Assembly: GCA_029051445.1 (NCBI GenBank) | Contig: JAIDKP010000145.1 | Location: 1-5,140 of the forward strand | Origin: Muribaculaceae bacterium | Lineage (GTDB): Bacteria; Bacteroidota; Bacteroidia; Bacteroidales; Muribaculaceae | DNA: 5,140 bases | Direction: 5' to 3' | Shown here: positions 1 to 5,140 of the stretch, piece after piece | Layout of the letters: every line of letters begins with the position of its first letter | How positions within the stretch are numbered: position 1 is the first letter of the stretch | Notes under the pieces: model-generated | What the model saw: the letters and a program-made list of their open reading frames with translations, nothing else | Databases searched by the model: none | What the model was told of the DNA's origin: nothing | Program-made: the position numbers and the translations under genes

Positions 1-1
1 G

Positions 2-424
2 AACATAGGCATGGCACGCATCGACGAGGTGGAGTACAACGGCGTGAAGATCGTGCCGCTGCAGTTCCTGAAAGCGGTGCTTCCCAACCCTCAGGATCTG
101 GGCGAGAACTACCACGGCGAGACTTCGATCGGATGCCGTATCGCCGGCAAAGGGAAGGACGGCAAGGATATGACCTACTATATCTACAACAACTGCAGCC
201 ACGAGGCGGCCTACAAGGAGACAGGCATGCAGGCCGTGAGCTACACTACCGGCGTTCCGGCAATGATAGGCGCCATGATGTTCCTGACCGGAAAATGGAA
301 CAAGCCGGGCGTACACAATGTCGAAGAGTTTGATCCGGATCCCTTCATGGAGCAGCTCCCGAAGCAGGGTCTTCCCTGGAACGAGGTCATCAACGGCGAT
401 CTTGAAGTAGATAAAATCGGATAA
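2..424 (+). CDS. Carboxyspermidine/carboxynorspermidine dehydrogenase (saccharopine dehydrogenase family), C-terminal part
   Basis: This is the 3' end of a gene cut by the window edge. The frame is open before the first ATG (position 11) and reads N-I-G into it, so that ATG is probably internal. The 137 residues after it match the C-terminal domain of the saccharopine dehydrogenase-like enzymes of Bacteroidota: RIDEVEYNGVKIVPLQFL near the start, SYTTGVPAMIGAMM at residues 77-90 (counted from the ATG), and EEFDPDPFMEQL at 105-116. In this family the enzyme condenses a diamine (putrescine or diaminopropane) with aspartate semialdehyde using NADPH, giving carboxyspermidine or carboxynorspermidine, which a decarboxylase (NspC type) turns into the polyamine. 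It is cytosolic. Which diamine is used cannot be told from this part, and a lysine-pathway saccharopine dehydrogenase is the less likely alternative. The N-terminal Rossmann domain is outside the window. The tail after GLPW (residues 120-123) runs about 14 residues. The next gene starts 12 bases downstream in the same frame. Confidence 0.85.
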   Translation, partial: NIGMARIDEVEYNGVKIVPLQFLKAVLPNPQDLGENYHGETSIGCRIAGKGKDGKDMTYYIYNNCSHEAAYKETGMQAVSYTTGVPAMIGAMMFLTGKWNKPGVHNVEEFDPDPFMEQLPKQGLPWNEVINGDLEVDKIG

Positions 425-436
425 CCATATCTGTTT

Positions 437-1504
437 ATGAAATCTCTCCGACATCTGCCTGCAGTGCTGCTGCTCCTGACAGCAGCACTCGCAACGGCTT
501 TCAGCGGACGCGCGGTAACTCCGGAGAATGCCGACAGCAAGATATATGGTATTGCGTTCTACAATCTCGAGAATCTTTTTGACACTATAAACCAGAGCGG
601 GAAGTATGATCTGGAGTTCACTCCGGGCGGCTCCCGCGGCTGGAACACCGAGAAGTACCGCGCGAAACTGGAAAAGCTCGCCACAACAATACACGCGATG
701 AGCGACGGCCGCACCCCATCGGGGCCTGCGATAATCGGTATAGCCGAAGTTGAGAACGAGAGTGTGGTGAAAGATCTTGTAAACGCGGCTCCACTCTGTG
801 AGCGCGGTCTGAAGTATGTCCACCACGACTCACCCGACAACCGTGGCATCGATGTGGCACTGCTCTATGACCCGGCACAGTTTGAAGTGACTGAAGTGCA
901 AAACTTCCCACTGACAACAATCGATTTCGCAACCCGCGACCAGATGGCGGTGACGGGTGTGCTTGGCGGTGACACGCTGACAGTGATCGTGAACCACTGG
1001 CCTTCGCGTCTTGGCGGAGAAGAGCAGTCGCGTCCCAACCGCGTCAAAGCCGCCCAGCTGTCGAAAAAGATTGCCCATGATCTTTGGAAAGAGCATCCCA
1101 ACCAGCATGTGATCATCATGGGCGACCTTAACGACGATCCTTCAAGCTACTCGGTAGCCGTGACTCTCGCAGCCGACTCCAATGCCGACAAGGTGAAAAA
1201 CCACTCGTTCTACAATCCCTGGTGGGATATATGGGATGAAGACAGCAAAGGAACTCTAAGCTATCGCGGAAAATGGAATCTTTTTGACCAGATACTTGTC
1301 TCAGGCACACTTCTTGACAACAAAAAGGGGGCTTCGACAGGCAATCTGCTCTACAACAGCGCTCAGATAAATGATTTTGATTTTCTGAAAAATCCTCCTG
1401 ACAGCCGATATGCCGGACAGCCTCTGCGCACTCACGCCTCTGGCAACTGGCTTAACGGCTACTCCGACCACTTCCCCACCGAGATATTTCTGATCGCCAA
1501 ATGA
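437..1504 (+). CDS. Exported endonuclease/exonuclease/phosphatase (EEP) family protein
   Basis: A 355-residue protein of the metal-dependent EEP fold, which hydrolyses phosphodiester or phosphomonoester bonds in nucleic acids, phosphoinositides or other substrates. A Sec signal peptide is visible (MKSLRH, then a Leu/Ala-rich core to about residue 22, with cleavage probably near residues 21-26), so it should act in the periplasm or outside. The catalytic signatures occur in order: FYNLENLFD (41-49), IAEVENE with metal-ligand glutamate E104, RGIDVALLYDP (136-146), NHWPSR with N186 and H187, GDLNDDP with D230 and N232, FDQIL (283-287), and the terminal YSDHFP with D344 and H345. The active site looks intact and the length fits the secreted Bacteroidetes members. 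The upstream in-frame stop is the stop of the previous gene, so 437 is the first possible ATG. Substrate is not determinable; extracellular DNase or phosphatase are both possible. It probably shares a transcript with its neighbours: 12 bases to the gene before, and an ATGA overlap with the gene after. Confidence 0.88.
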   Translation: MKSLRHLPAVLLLLTAALATAFSGRAVTPENADSKIYGIAFYNLENLFDTINQSGKYDLEFTPGGSRGWNTEKYRAKLEKLATTIHAMSDGRTPSGPAIIGIAEVENESVVKDLVNAAPLCERGLKYVHHDSPDNRGIDVALLYDPAQFEVTEVQNFPLTTIDFATRDQMAVTGVLGGDTLTVIVNHWPSRLGGEEQSRPNRVKAAQLSKKIAHDLWKEHPNQHVIIMGDLNDDPSSYSVAVTLAADSNADKVKNHSFYNPWWDIWDEDSKGTLSYRGKWNLFDQILVSGTLLDNKKGASTGNLLYNSAQINDFDFLKNPPDSRYAGQPLRTHASGNWLNGYSDHFPTEIFLIAK

Positions 1505-1854
1505 TAAAAATAATCGTTTTTGTCCTGCTTGCGGTTGTGGCATTGTCTGTCTTGGCTCAATACAGATATCGCGGAACGCGGTGGGAGAATGTAAACGATT
1601 ATCCGGAGTTTTTCACCTCACAGACAGCCTTAAAATCAGATGATGGTGACGAGCCCGGTGTGGAAATGAGAATGCGCGAGGGGTTTCTTTATGTCAAAAC
1701 CGACCATACTGTCAACGTAAAGGTTGTAAATGTGTTAGGCTCCACGATTTCAGAAACCGTACTTGAAGCCGGGACTTCACGAATGCCTCTCCAGACACGC
1801 GGCATCTATATCGTCAGGGCCGGCAAATGCGCGCGGCGTGTGAGGGTGAACTGA
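1501..1854 (+). CDS. Small exported protein with a C-terminal sorting-domain-like module
   Basis: The ATG lies in the ATGA that also contains the stop of the preceding gene, which suggests translational coupling and supports this start. The 117-residue product has a clear signal peptide (MIKIIVFVLLAVVALSVLAQ, cleavage likely near residue 19-20). A polar stretch follows to about residue 56, with an acidic run (SDDGDEPG, 46-53). The last 55-60 residues read like the beta-sandwich of the type A C-terminal sorting domain of the type IX secretion system: VNVKVVNVLGSTISE (71-85), MPLQTRGIYIVRAG (95-108, with the G-x-Y-I-V turn) and a final basic beta strand ARRVRVN. This is a resemblance by pattern, not a profile match. 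In such proteins the domain usually follows a large cargo; here there is almost none. Bacteroidales species without a working type IX system also carry such domains, so surface export cannot be assumed. Function unknown. Confidence 0.72.
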   Translation: MIKIIVFVLLAVVALSVLAQYRYRGTRWENVNDYPEFFTSQTALKSDDGDEPGVEMRMREGFLYVKTDHTVNVKVVNVLGSTISETVLEAGTSRMPLQTRGIYIVRAGKCARRVRVN

Positions 1855-2038
1855 CTCTCTACGACCGAGTCGTCTCACAACTGCAGTTCACAGTCCTATA
1901 GACACCTGAATATCAGAGACGGCACATAGAGTTGTGCGTTTCAAATACACATTTATAAGACATCCTCCTACAAACTGCAGTGCCGCATCACACTCTACAC
2001 CGACACAATGCAGAATTGAGGGTCTGATGAGATAAGCC
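1855..2038 (+). other. 184-base intergenic gap without a recognisable gene
   Basis: The gap separates the first gene run from the glycosidase block and is the best place for a transcript boundary. Nothing in it looks coding; the minus-strand frame that crosses it is mostly the shadow of the GH30 gene. The closest match to a Bacteroidota -7 box is TAGAGTTG at 1927-1934 (one mismatch to TAnnTTTG), but no TTTG element is seen about 20 bases upstream, so no promoter is annotated. The word AACTGCAGT occurs twice (1879-1887 and 1973-1981). The first copy extends to the palindrome AACTGCAGTT. An in-frame TAA at 2033-2035 fixes the start of the next gene. Confidence 0.6.
1861..1873 (+). terminator. 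Weak hairpin after the small exported protein gene
   Basis: ACGAC, loop CGA, GTCGT forms a perfect 5-bp stem beginning six bases after the stop codon. The stem is short and no T-run follows, so it is only a weak candidate for a transcript end of the upstream three-gene run. Confidence 0.2.
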
Positions 2039-3460
2039 ATGAAAAGACATTTTTTTATAACAGTGATGGCAGCAGCGGCGTTGATGTGCGCCGGACGCGA
2101 CGTGAAAGTGCTGACCACAACCGATGACCGCCTGCACGATCTCGAGCCGGGCATGGTCGCTTTCAGCACACCTAAGACGGATGCCCCGACCATCACGGTA
2201 AAACCCGCCACGCTCCTTCAGGAGATCGACGGATTTGGGGCGGCAATCACCGGCTCAACGGCCTACAACCTAATGCGTATGCCGGAGGATCGGCGACGGG
2301 AGTTTCTGCACGAAACATTCAGCCGCAACGGCGGTTACGGCATGAGCTACGTGCGCGTGTCGATCGGCTGCAGCGATTTCTCGCTCGATGAGTATTCGTG
2401 CTGCGACACTCCCGGCATTGATAATTTCGCCCTGACAAAAGAGGAGCTCATGTATGTCATACCTATACTTCAGGAAATACGTGAAATAAACCCGGAAGCA
2501 AAGATCTTGGGATCGCCGTGGACTCCGCCGCGATGGATGAAGGTGAACAACCTGAAAGAACTGAGACCTCACAACGAATGGACCTCGGGACATATCAACC
2601 CGAAATACTATGACGATTACGCGGAGTATTTCTTGAAATGGTTAGAAGCATTTGAGGATCACGGGCTTGATATCTATGCCATAACGATGCAGAACGAGCC
2701 TCTTAACCGCGGCAACAGCGCTTCATGCTTCATGGGTTGGGAGGAGCAACGCGATTTTTTGAAAGGTTCGCTCGGACCGGTCCTGAAGAAGGCAGGGACA
2801 AAGGTAAAGGTGTATGCGTTTGACCACAACTACAACTACGACAGCATGAAGGATCAGGAGGGATATCCGACCAACATATATGCCGACGAAGCAGGAGAAT
2901 ATCTGGCCGGTGCGGCATACCACAATTACGGGGGCAACAAGGATGAGCTTCTGCGGATACATAATTGTGCTCCTGAAAAGGAACTTGTATTCACCGAGAC
3001 CTCAATAGGCACATGGAATGACGGCCGCAATCTCGGCAAGCGTCTGATCGATGACATGAACGAGATTGTAATAGGGACAGTGAACCGCTGGTGCCGCGGT
3101 GCCATAGCGTGGAATCTGATGCTCGATGACGACCGCGGCCCCAACCGCGAGGGCGGATGCCAGACCTGCTACGGAACGGTGGATCTCAGCCCTGATATGA
3201 CGGAAGTAAGGCGCAATTCGCACTACTACATCATGGCACATGCTTCGGTGGCCGCCCAACCCGGCGCACACCGCATTGCCCATGACAGCACCGGTAATAC
3301 CGAGGGGATTGAAACGGCTGCATTTCTGAATAACGACGGATCACGCGGACTGCTGCTGAGCAACAGCACCTGCAACGACCGCGAAGTGAATGTGATCGAC
3401 GGCGACATGACGTTTGTCTGCACTATCCCCGCCAGGGGTATAGTGACCTGCCGCTGGTGA
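2039..3460 (+). CDS. Secreted glycoside hydrolase family 30 (glucosylceramidase-like) enzyme
   Basis: A 473-residue retaining beta-glycosidase of GH30. A short signal peptide (MKRHFFITVMAAAALMCAG) points to export; there is no proper lipobox before C17. The N-terminal beta strand segment and DGFGAAITGSTA (64-75) lead into the (beta/alpha)8 barrel. Conserved pieces are YVRVSIGCSDFS (104-115), GSPWTPPRWMK (158-168), the acid/base E220 in ITMQNEP, H295 in AYHNYGG, the nucleophile E320 in VFTETS, and IAWNLMLDDDRGPN (356-369). The C-terminal beta domain (about 390-473) completes the usual GH30 layout, so the enzyme looks intact. Characterised Bacteroides relatives include endo-beta-1,6-glucanases, and others act on glucosyl or fucosyl beta-linkages; the subfamily cannot be fixed by eye. 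An in-frame TAA six bases before the ATG fixes this start. The mature part has 11 cysteines, notable for a periplasmic enzyme. The fucosidase genes follow after 95 bases, suggesting joint use on one glycan. Confidence 0.9.
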   Translation: MKRHFFITVMAAAALMCAGRDVKVLTTTDDRLHDLEPGMVAFSTPKTDAPTITVKPATLLQEIDGFGAAITGSTAYNLMRMPEDRRREFLHETFSRNGGYGMSYVRVSIGCSDFSLDEYSCCDTPGIDNFALTKEELMYVIPILQEIREINPEAKILGSPWTPPRWMKVNNLKELRPHNEWTSGHINPKYYDDYAEYFLKWLEAFEDHGLDIYAITMQNEPLNRGNSASCFMGWEEQRDFLKGSLGPVLKKAGTKVKVYAFDHNYNYDSMKDQEGYPTNIYADEAGEYLAGAAYHNYGGNKDELLRIHNCAPEKELVFTETSIGTWNDGRNLGKRLIDDMNEIVIGTVNRWCRGAIAWNLMLDDDRGPNREGGCQTCYGTVDLSPDMTEVRRNSHYYIMAHASVAAQPGAHRIAHDSTGNTEGIETAAFLNNDGSRGLLLSNSTCNDREVNVIDGDMTFVCTIPARGIVTCRW

Positions 3461-3491
3461 ATGAATATCCATAAAAATGTCGGCCTAATGC

Positions 3492-3520
3492 TTGAAATAA
3501 TGTAATTTGTGCTATCTTTA
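3492..3520 (+). promoter_or_regulatory. Predicted Bacteroidota-type promoter for the fucosidase genes
   Basis: TATCTTTA (3513-3520) matches the TAnnTTTG -7 box of Bacteroidota sigma-ABfr promoters except for the last base. TTG at 3492-3494 lies 18 bases upstream, about the distance expected for the -33 element. Transcription would start near 3525-3528, leaving a leader of about 30 bases with no Shine-Dalgarno sequence, as is normal in this phylum. It suggests the fucosidase genes have their own promoter and do not depend only on read-through from the GH30 gene. Confidence 0.5.
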
Positions 3521-3530
3521 GTGCACTAAA
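3517..3530. promoter_or_regulatory. Perfect 14-bp palindrome overlapping the -7 box and predicted transcription start
   Basis: TTTAGTGCACTAAA equals its own reverse complement. It begins inside the predicted -7 box and runs across the likely transcription start. That is a typical place for a dimeric repressor site, although no regulator gene is visible here. Being a palindrome without a loop, it is more likely a protein-binding site than an RNA hairpin. Confidence 0.4.
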
Positions 3531-3555
3531 ACCAATCACCTATCACTTACCTTAA

Positions 3556-4941
3556 ATGAATCTGAAACAGCTACCGGGTCTGTGCCTTATCGCCATATCA
3601 ACACTTCTGCCCGTTATGGCTGTCGGACAGAATGTAGAGAGCAATCTGCAAAATGAGTTTGCCAAGAAAGCTATCGACAACGGCGAGCAGCGGGTGTATG
3701 TTCCCAGCAAGGAGAATCTACAGGCCCGCAAGGAGTTTGAGGACAAGCGATTTGGAATATTTGTAGTATGGGGATTTTATAGTGTGGCAGGACAAGGTGA
3801 ATGGGCTCAAACACGAAGTAATATACCTTTCAACGAATATACGGAATTGGCATCGGCATTTTATCCTTCGAGATTTGATGCCAAGGATTGGATCGATCTT
3901 TTCAAGGAGGCCGGAGCAAAATATATGGTCTTCACGACGCGTCACCACGATGGCTTCTCGATGTTCGACAGCAAATATACCGACTATGACATCGTGGATG
4001 CCACGCCTTTTAAGCGCGATGTGCTGAAAGAACTTGCCGACGAGTGCCACAAGCAGGATTTCGGTCTTAACCTCTACTACTCGCACGTGGACTGGTATCG
4101 AGACGACTACCCTACGGGGTGGAGCGCCAATGAGTACGCCAACCTCAAGAAGCACGACGATGTGCCATACGAGTCGTACTACAAATTCATGAACAACCAG
4201 CTGACTGAACTACTGACCAACTACGGCAAGATCGGCGCGATGTGGTTTGACGGTGTGTTTGACCACCGCCGCGACAGCATGGACTGGCATTTCCCCGAAC
4301 AGTTTGATCTTGTACACAAACTGCAGCCGGCATGCCTTATCGCCAACAACCACCACCGTCAGATACAGTATGGCGAGGATTTCCAGATATTTGAGCGCGA
4401 CCTGCCCGGCGAGAACAAGTCGGGATTCGGCACAGCGGGCGGCGTGAGCGAACTCCCTCTCGAGACCTGCCAGCAGATCATAAACGGTGTATGGGGCTAT
4501 CATGTGAATAAAATGAATTGCAAAAGCCCGGATGAACTTATCGTGATGCTTACTGAAACATCGGGCAAAGGAGCCAATCTACTACTGGATGTAGGACCAC
4601 GCCCTAATGGAACCATACCCAAGCCTGCCGCTGAATCTCTGCGCGGACTTGGCAAATGGCTCAATAAATATGGCGAAACAATCTATGAAACCGACAAAGG
4701 AGATATCTCGGGCAACTGGGGATCGTCGACACGCAAGGGCGACCGACTGTTTCTGCATATCACACACCGTCCCGGCAACGAGCTTTATCTGCCTCTGGGA
4801 TGCAAGGTGAAGTCGGCAAAGATGTTCATAGGGGGCGCACCGGTGAAGTTTGACCAATGGAAACATGGCATACAGCTGCAATTGCCCGAAGCTACCGACG
4901 GTGAGCCTGTGATGGTGATCGAGCTGACAACATCGAAATAA
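3556..4941 (+). CDS. Secreted alpha-L-fucosidase, glycoside hydrolase family 29
   Basis: A 461-residue exported GH29 enzyme, which removes terminal alpha-L-fucose by a retaining mechanism. The signal peptide ends in PVMAVG, with cleavage probably before Q25. A 25-residue mature N-terminus (QNVESNLQNEF...) precedes the barrel. Family signatures follow: RFGIFVVWGFYS (65-76), GQGEWA (79-84), FTTRHHDGFSMFD (126-138), LNLYYSHVDWY (171-181), MWFDG with nucleophile D232, EDFQIFERDLPG (274-285), in which E280 is a candidate acid/base, LPLETCQ (300-306) and GANLLLDVGPRPNG (339-352). A small C-terminal beta domain (about 375-461) ends the protein, with no extra binding module. The order and length fit the broad-specificity GH29-A type. 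One oddity: V71 occupies the place of the usual histidine in F-I-H-W-G, a fucose-contacting residue in characterised members, so activity may be altered. TAA stands directly before the ATG and fixes the start. A near-copy of its N-terminus begins 43 bases after its stop. Confidence 0.92.
   Translation: MNLKQLPGLCLIAISTLLPVMAVGQNVESNLQNEFAKKAIDNGEQRVYVPSKENLQARKEFEDKRFGIFVVWGFYSVAGQGEWAQTRSNIPFNEYTELASAFYPSRFDAKDWIDLFKEAGAKYMVFTTRHHDGFSMFDSKYTDYDIVDATPFKRDVLKELADECHKQDFGLNLYYSHVDWYRDDYPTGWSANEYANLKKHDDVPYESYYKFMNNQLTELLTNYGKIGAMWFDGVFDHRRDSMDWHFPEQFDLVHKLQPACLIANNHHRQIQYGEDFQIFERDLPGENKSGFGTAGGVSELPLETCQQIINGVWGYHVNKMNCKSPDELIVMLTETSGKGANLLLDVGPRPNGTIPKPAAESLRGLGKWLNKYGETIYETDKGDISGNWGSSTRKGDRLFLHITHRPGNELYLPLGCKVKSAKMFIGGAPVKFDQWKHGIQLQLPEATDGEPVMVIELTTSK
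3619..3699 (+). repeat. Tandem duplication, copy 1 (fucosidase N-terminus)
   Basis: These 27 codons, from the end of the signal peptide (AVG) through VY at residues 47-48, align without gaps to 5045-5125. There are 5 mismatches in 81 bases by hand count, and all five are A/G transitions. Similarity falls away upstream in the signal peptide core and downstream after the VYV codons. Confidence 0.85.
3751..3880 (+). other. A+T-rich patch inside the fucosidase gene
   Basis: By hand count 50 of 130 bases are G or C (about 38%), while the 80 bases that follow have 41 (about 51%). Codons such as GTA, ATA, AGT and AAT replace the G/C-ending codons common elsewhere in the gene. The patch encodes FGIFVVWGFYS through the start of the following helix and includes the V71 codon at 3766-3768. 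Confidence 0.5.
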
Positions 4942-4984
4942 CTTTTATATTTTAATATCGTAATCAATAACATATCACATCGAC

Positions 4985-5140
4985 ATGACAATCAAATCTG
5001 TATTGGGTTACATCCTTGCTGCTGCGGCGCTGCTGCCGGCGACGGCTGTCGGGCAGAATGTGGAGAGCAATCTGCAAAGTGAGTTTGCCAAGAAAGCTGT
5101 CGACAACGGCGAGCAACGGGTGTATGTCCCGACGGAAGAG
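4985..5140 (+). CDS. Second fucosidase-like exported protein, N-terminal fragment
   Basis: The first 52 codons of a gene cut by the window end. The signal peptide (MTIKSVLGYILAAAALLPAT, then AVG before Q24) has a different sequence from that of the upstream fucosidase. The mature start QNVESNLQSEFAKKAVDNG and the following EQRVYVP differ from the upstream protein at only two of 26 residues. The most economical reading is a tandem GH29 paralogue. The catalytic part is not visible, so a different catalytic domain behind the same N-terminus cannot be excluded. An in-frame TAA at 4961-4963 makes 4985 the first ATG. The 43-base gap from the preceding stop is A+T-rich and holds only a poor -7-like TATATTTT (4946-4953) with no -33 element, so co-transcription with the first fucosidase is likely. 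Confidence 0.75.
   Translation, partial: MTIKSVLGYILAAAALLPATAVGQNVESNLQSEFAKKAVDNGEQRVYVPTEE
5045..5125 (+). repeat. Tandem duplication, copy 2
   Basis: Partner of 3619-3699, in direct orientation and offset by 1426 bases. It covers the end of the signal peptide and the start of the mature protein of the downstream gene. Confidence 0.85.

Noticed and set aside
2053..2092. Lipoprotein signal in the GH30 leader (C17)
   Set aside because: The residue before the cysteine is methionine and the bases of a lipobox (small residue at -1) are missing; a normal signal peptidase I site is more likely.
1888..2211. Minus-strand open frame of 107 codons spanning the 1855-2038 gap
   Set aside because: More than half of it is antisense to the start of the GH30 gene, and the product shows no recognisable domain or signal peptide. 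The + strand gene is certain.
3427..3438. CCCC-GCCA-GGGG hairpin near the end of the GH30 gene as a terminator
   Set aside because: It lies inside the coding sequence, has only four base pairs, and is not followed by a T-run.
3718..4155. Minus-strand open frame of 145 codons inside the fucosidase
   Set aside because: Fully antisense to well-conserved GH29 motifs; its length is explained by codon bias of the sense gene.
4946..4959. A+T-rich TATATTTT and near-palindrome as a promoter for the second fucosidase
   Set aside because: No TTTG-like element is present upstream at the right distance, and the gap of 43 bases is short enough for co-transcription.

Overview
The window looks like chromosomal DNA of a gut-type member of the Bacteroidales, possibly Muribaculaceae. 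This is inferred from five signs: the saccharopine-dehydrogenase-like enzyme of the carboxyspermidine route, secreted GH30 and GH29 glycosidases side by side, a small protein with a C-terminal module resembling a type IX sorting domain, absence of Shine-Dalgarno sequences before the starts, and a promoter of the Bacteroidota type (TAnnTTTG-like -7 box). Base composition is close to half G+C. All genes are on the + strand. No RNA genes, CRISPR arrays, transposases or integration sites were seen.

Region 1 (1-1854) is a tight run of three genes. It begins with the 3' end of a carboxy(nor)spermidine/saccharopine dehydrogenase family gene. A complete exported endonuclease/exonuclease/phosphatase-family protein starts 12 bases later in the same reading frame. 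A small exported protein of 117 residues follows, starting inside the stop codon of the phosphatase-fold gene (ATGA overlap). The spacing suggests one transcript, though the three products have no obvious shared pathway.

Region 2 (1855-2038) is a 184-base gap with a short hairpin but no convincing promoter or gene. Region 3 (2039-5140) is a carbohydrate-degradation block: a complete GH30 glycosidase with both catalytic glutamates, a 95-base gap, a complete GH29 alpha-L-fucosidase, and the first 52 codons of a second gene whose leader end and mature N-terminus almost duplicate those of the fucosidase. This is probably a tandem fucosidase array continuing beyond the window. Together these would trim fucosylated or beta-linked glycans in the periplasm or at the cell surface. 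No SusC/SusD pair, sulfatase or regulator is visible, so calling it a polysaccharide utilisation locus remains an inference.

The points most worth a second look are: (1) the complete fucosidase has valine where GH29 enzymes normally carry the active-site histidine of the FGIF-x-HWG motif, and that codon lies in a locally A+T-rich patch; (2) a perfect 14-bp palindrome covers the end of the predicted -7 box and the likely transcription start of that gene; (3) the tandem N-terminal duplication has diverged only by transitions over 81 bases; (4) the small protein seems to be little more than a signal peptide plus a sorting-domain-like module. I see no wholly new system here; the unusual features are variations on known families.
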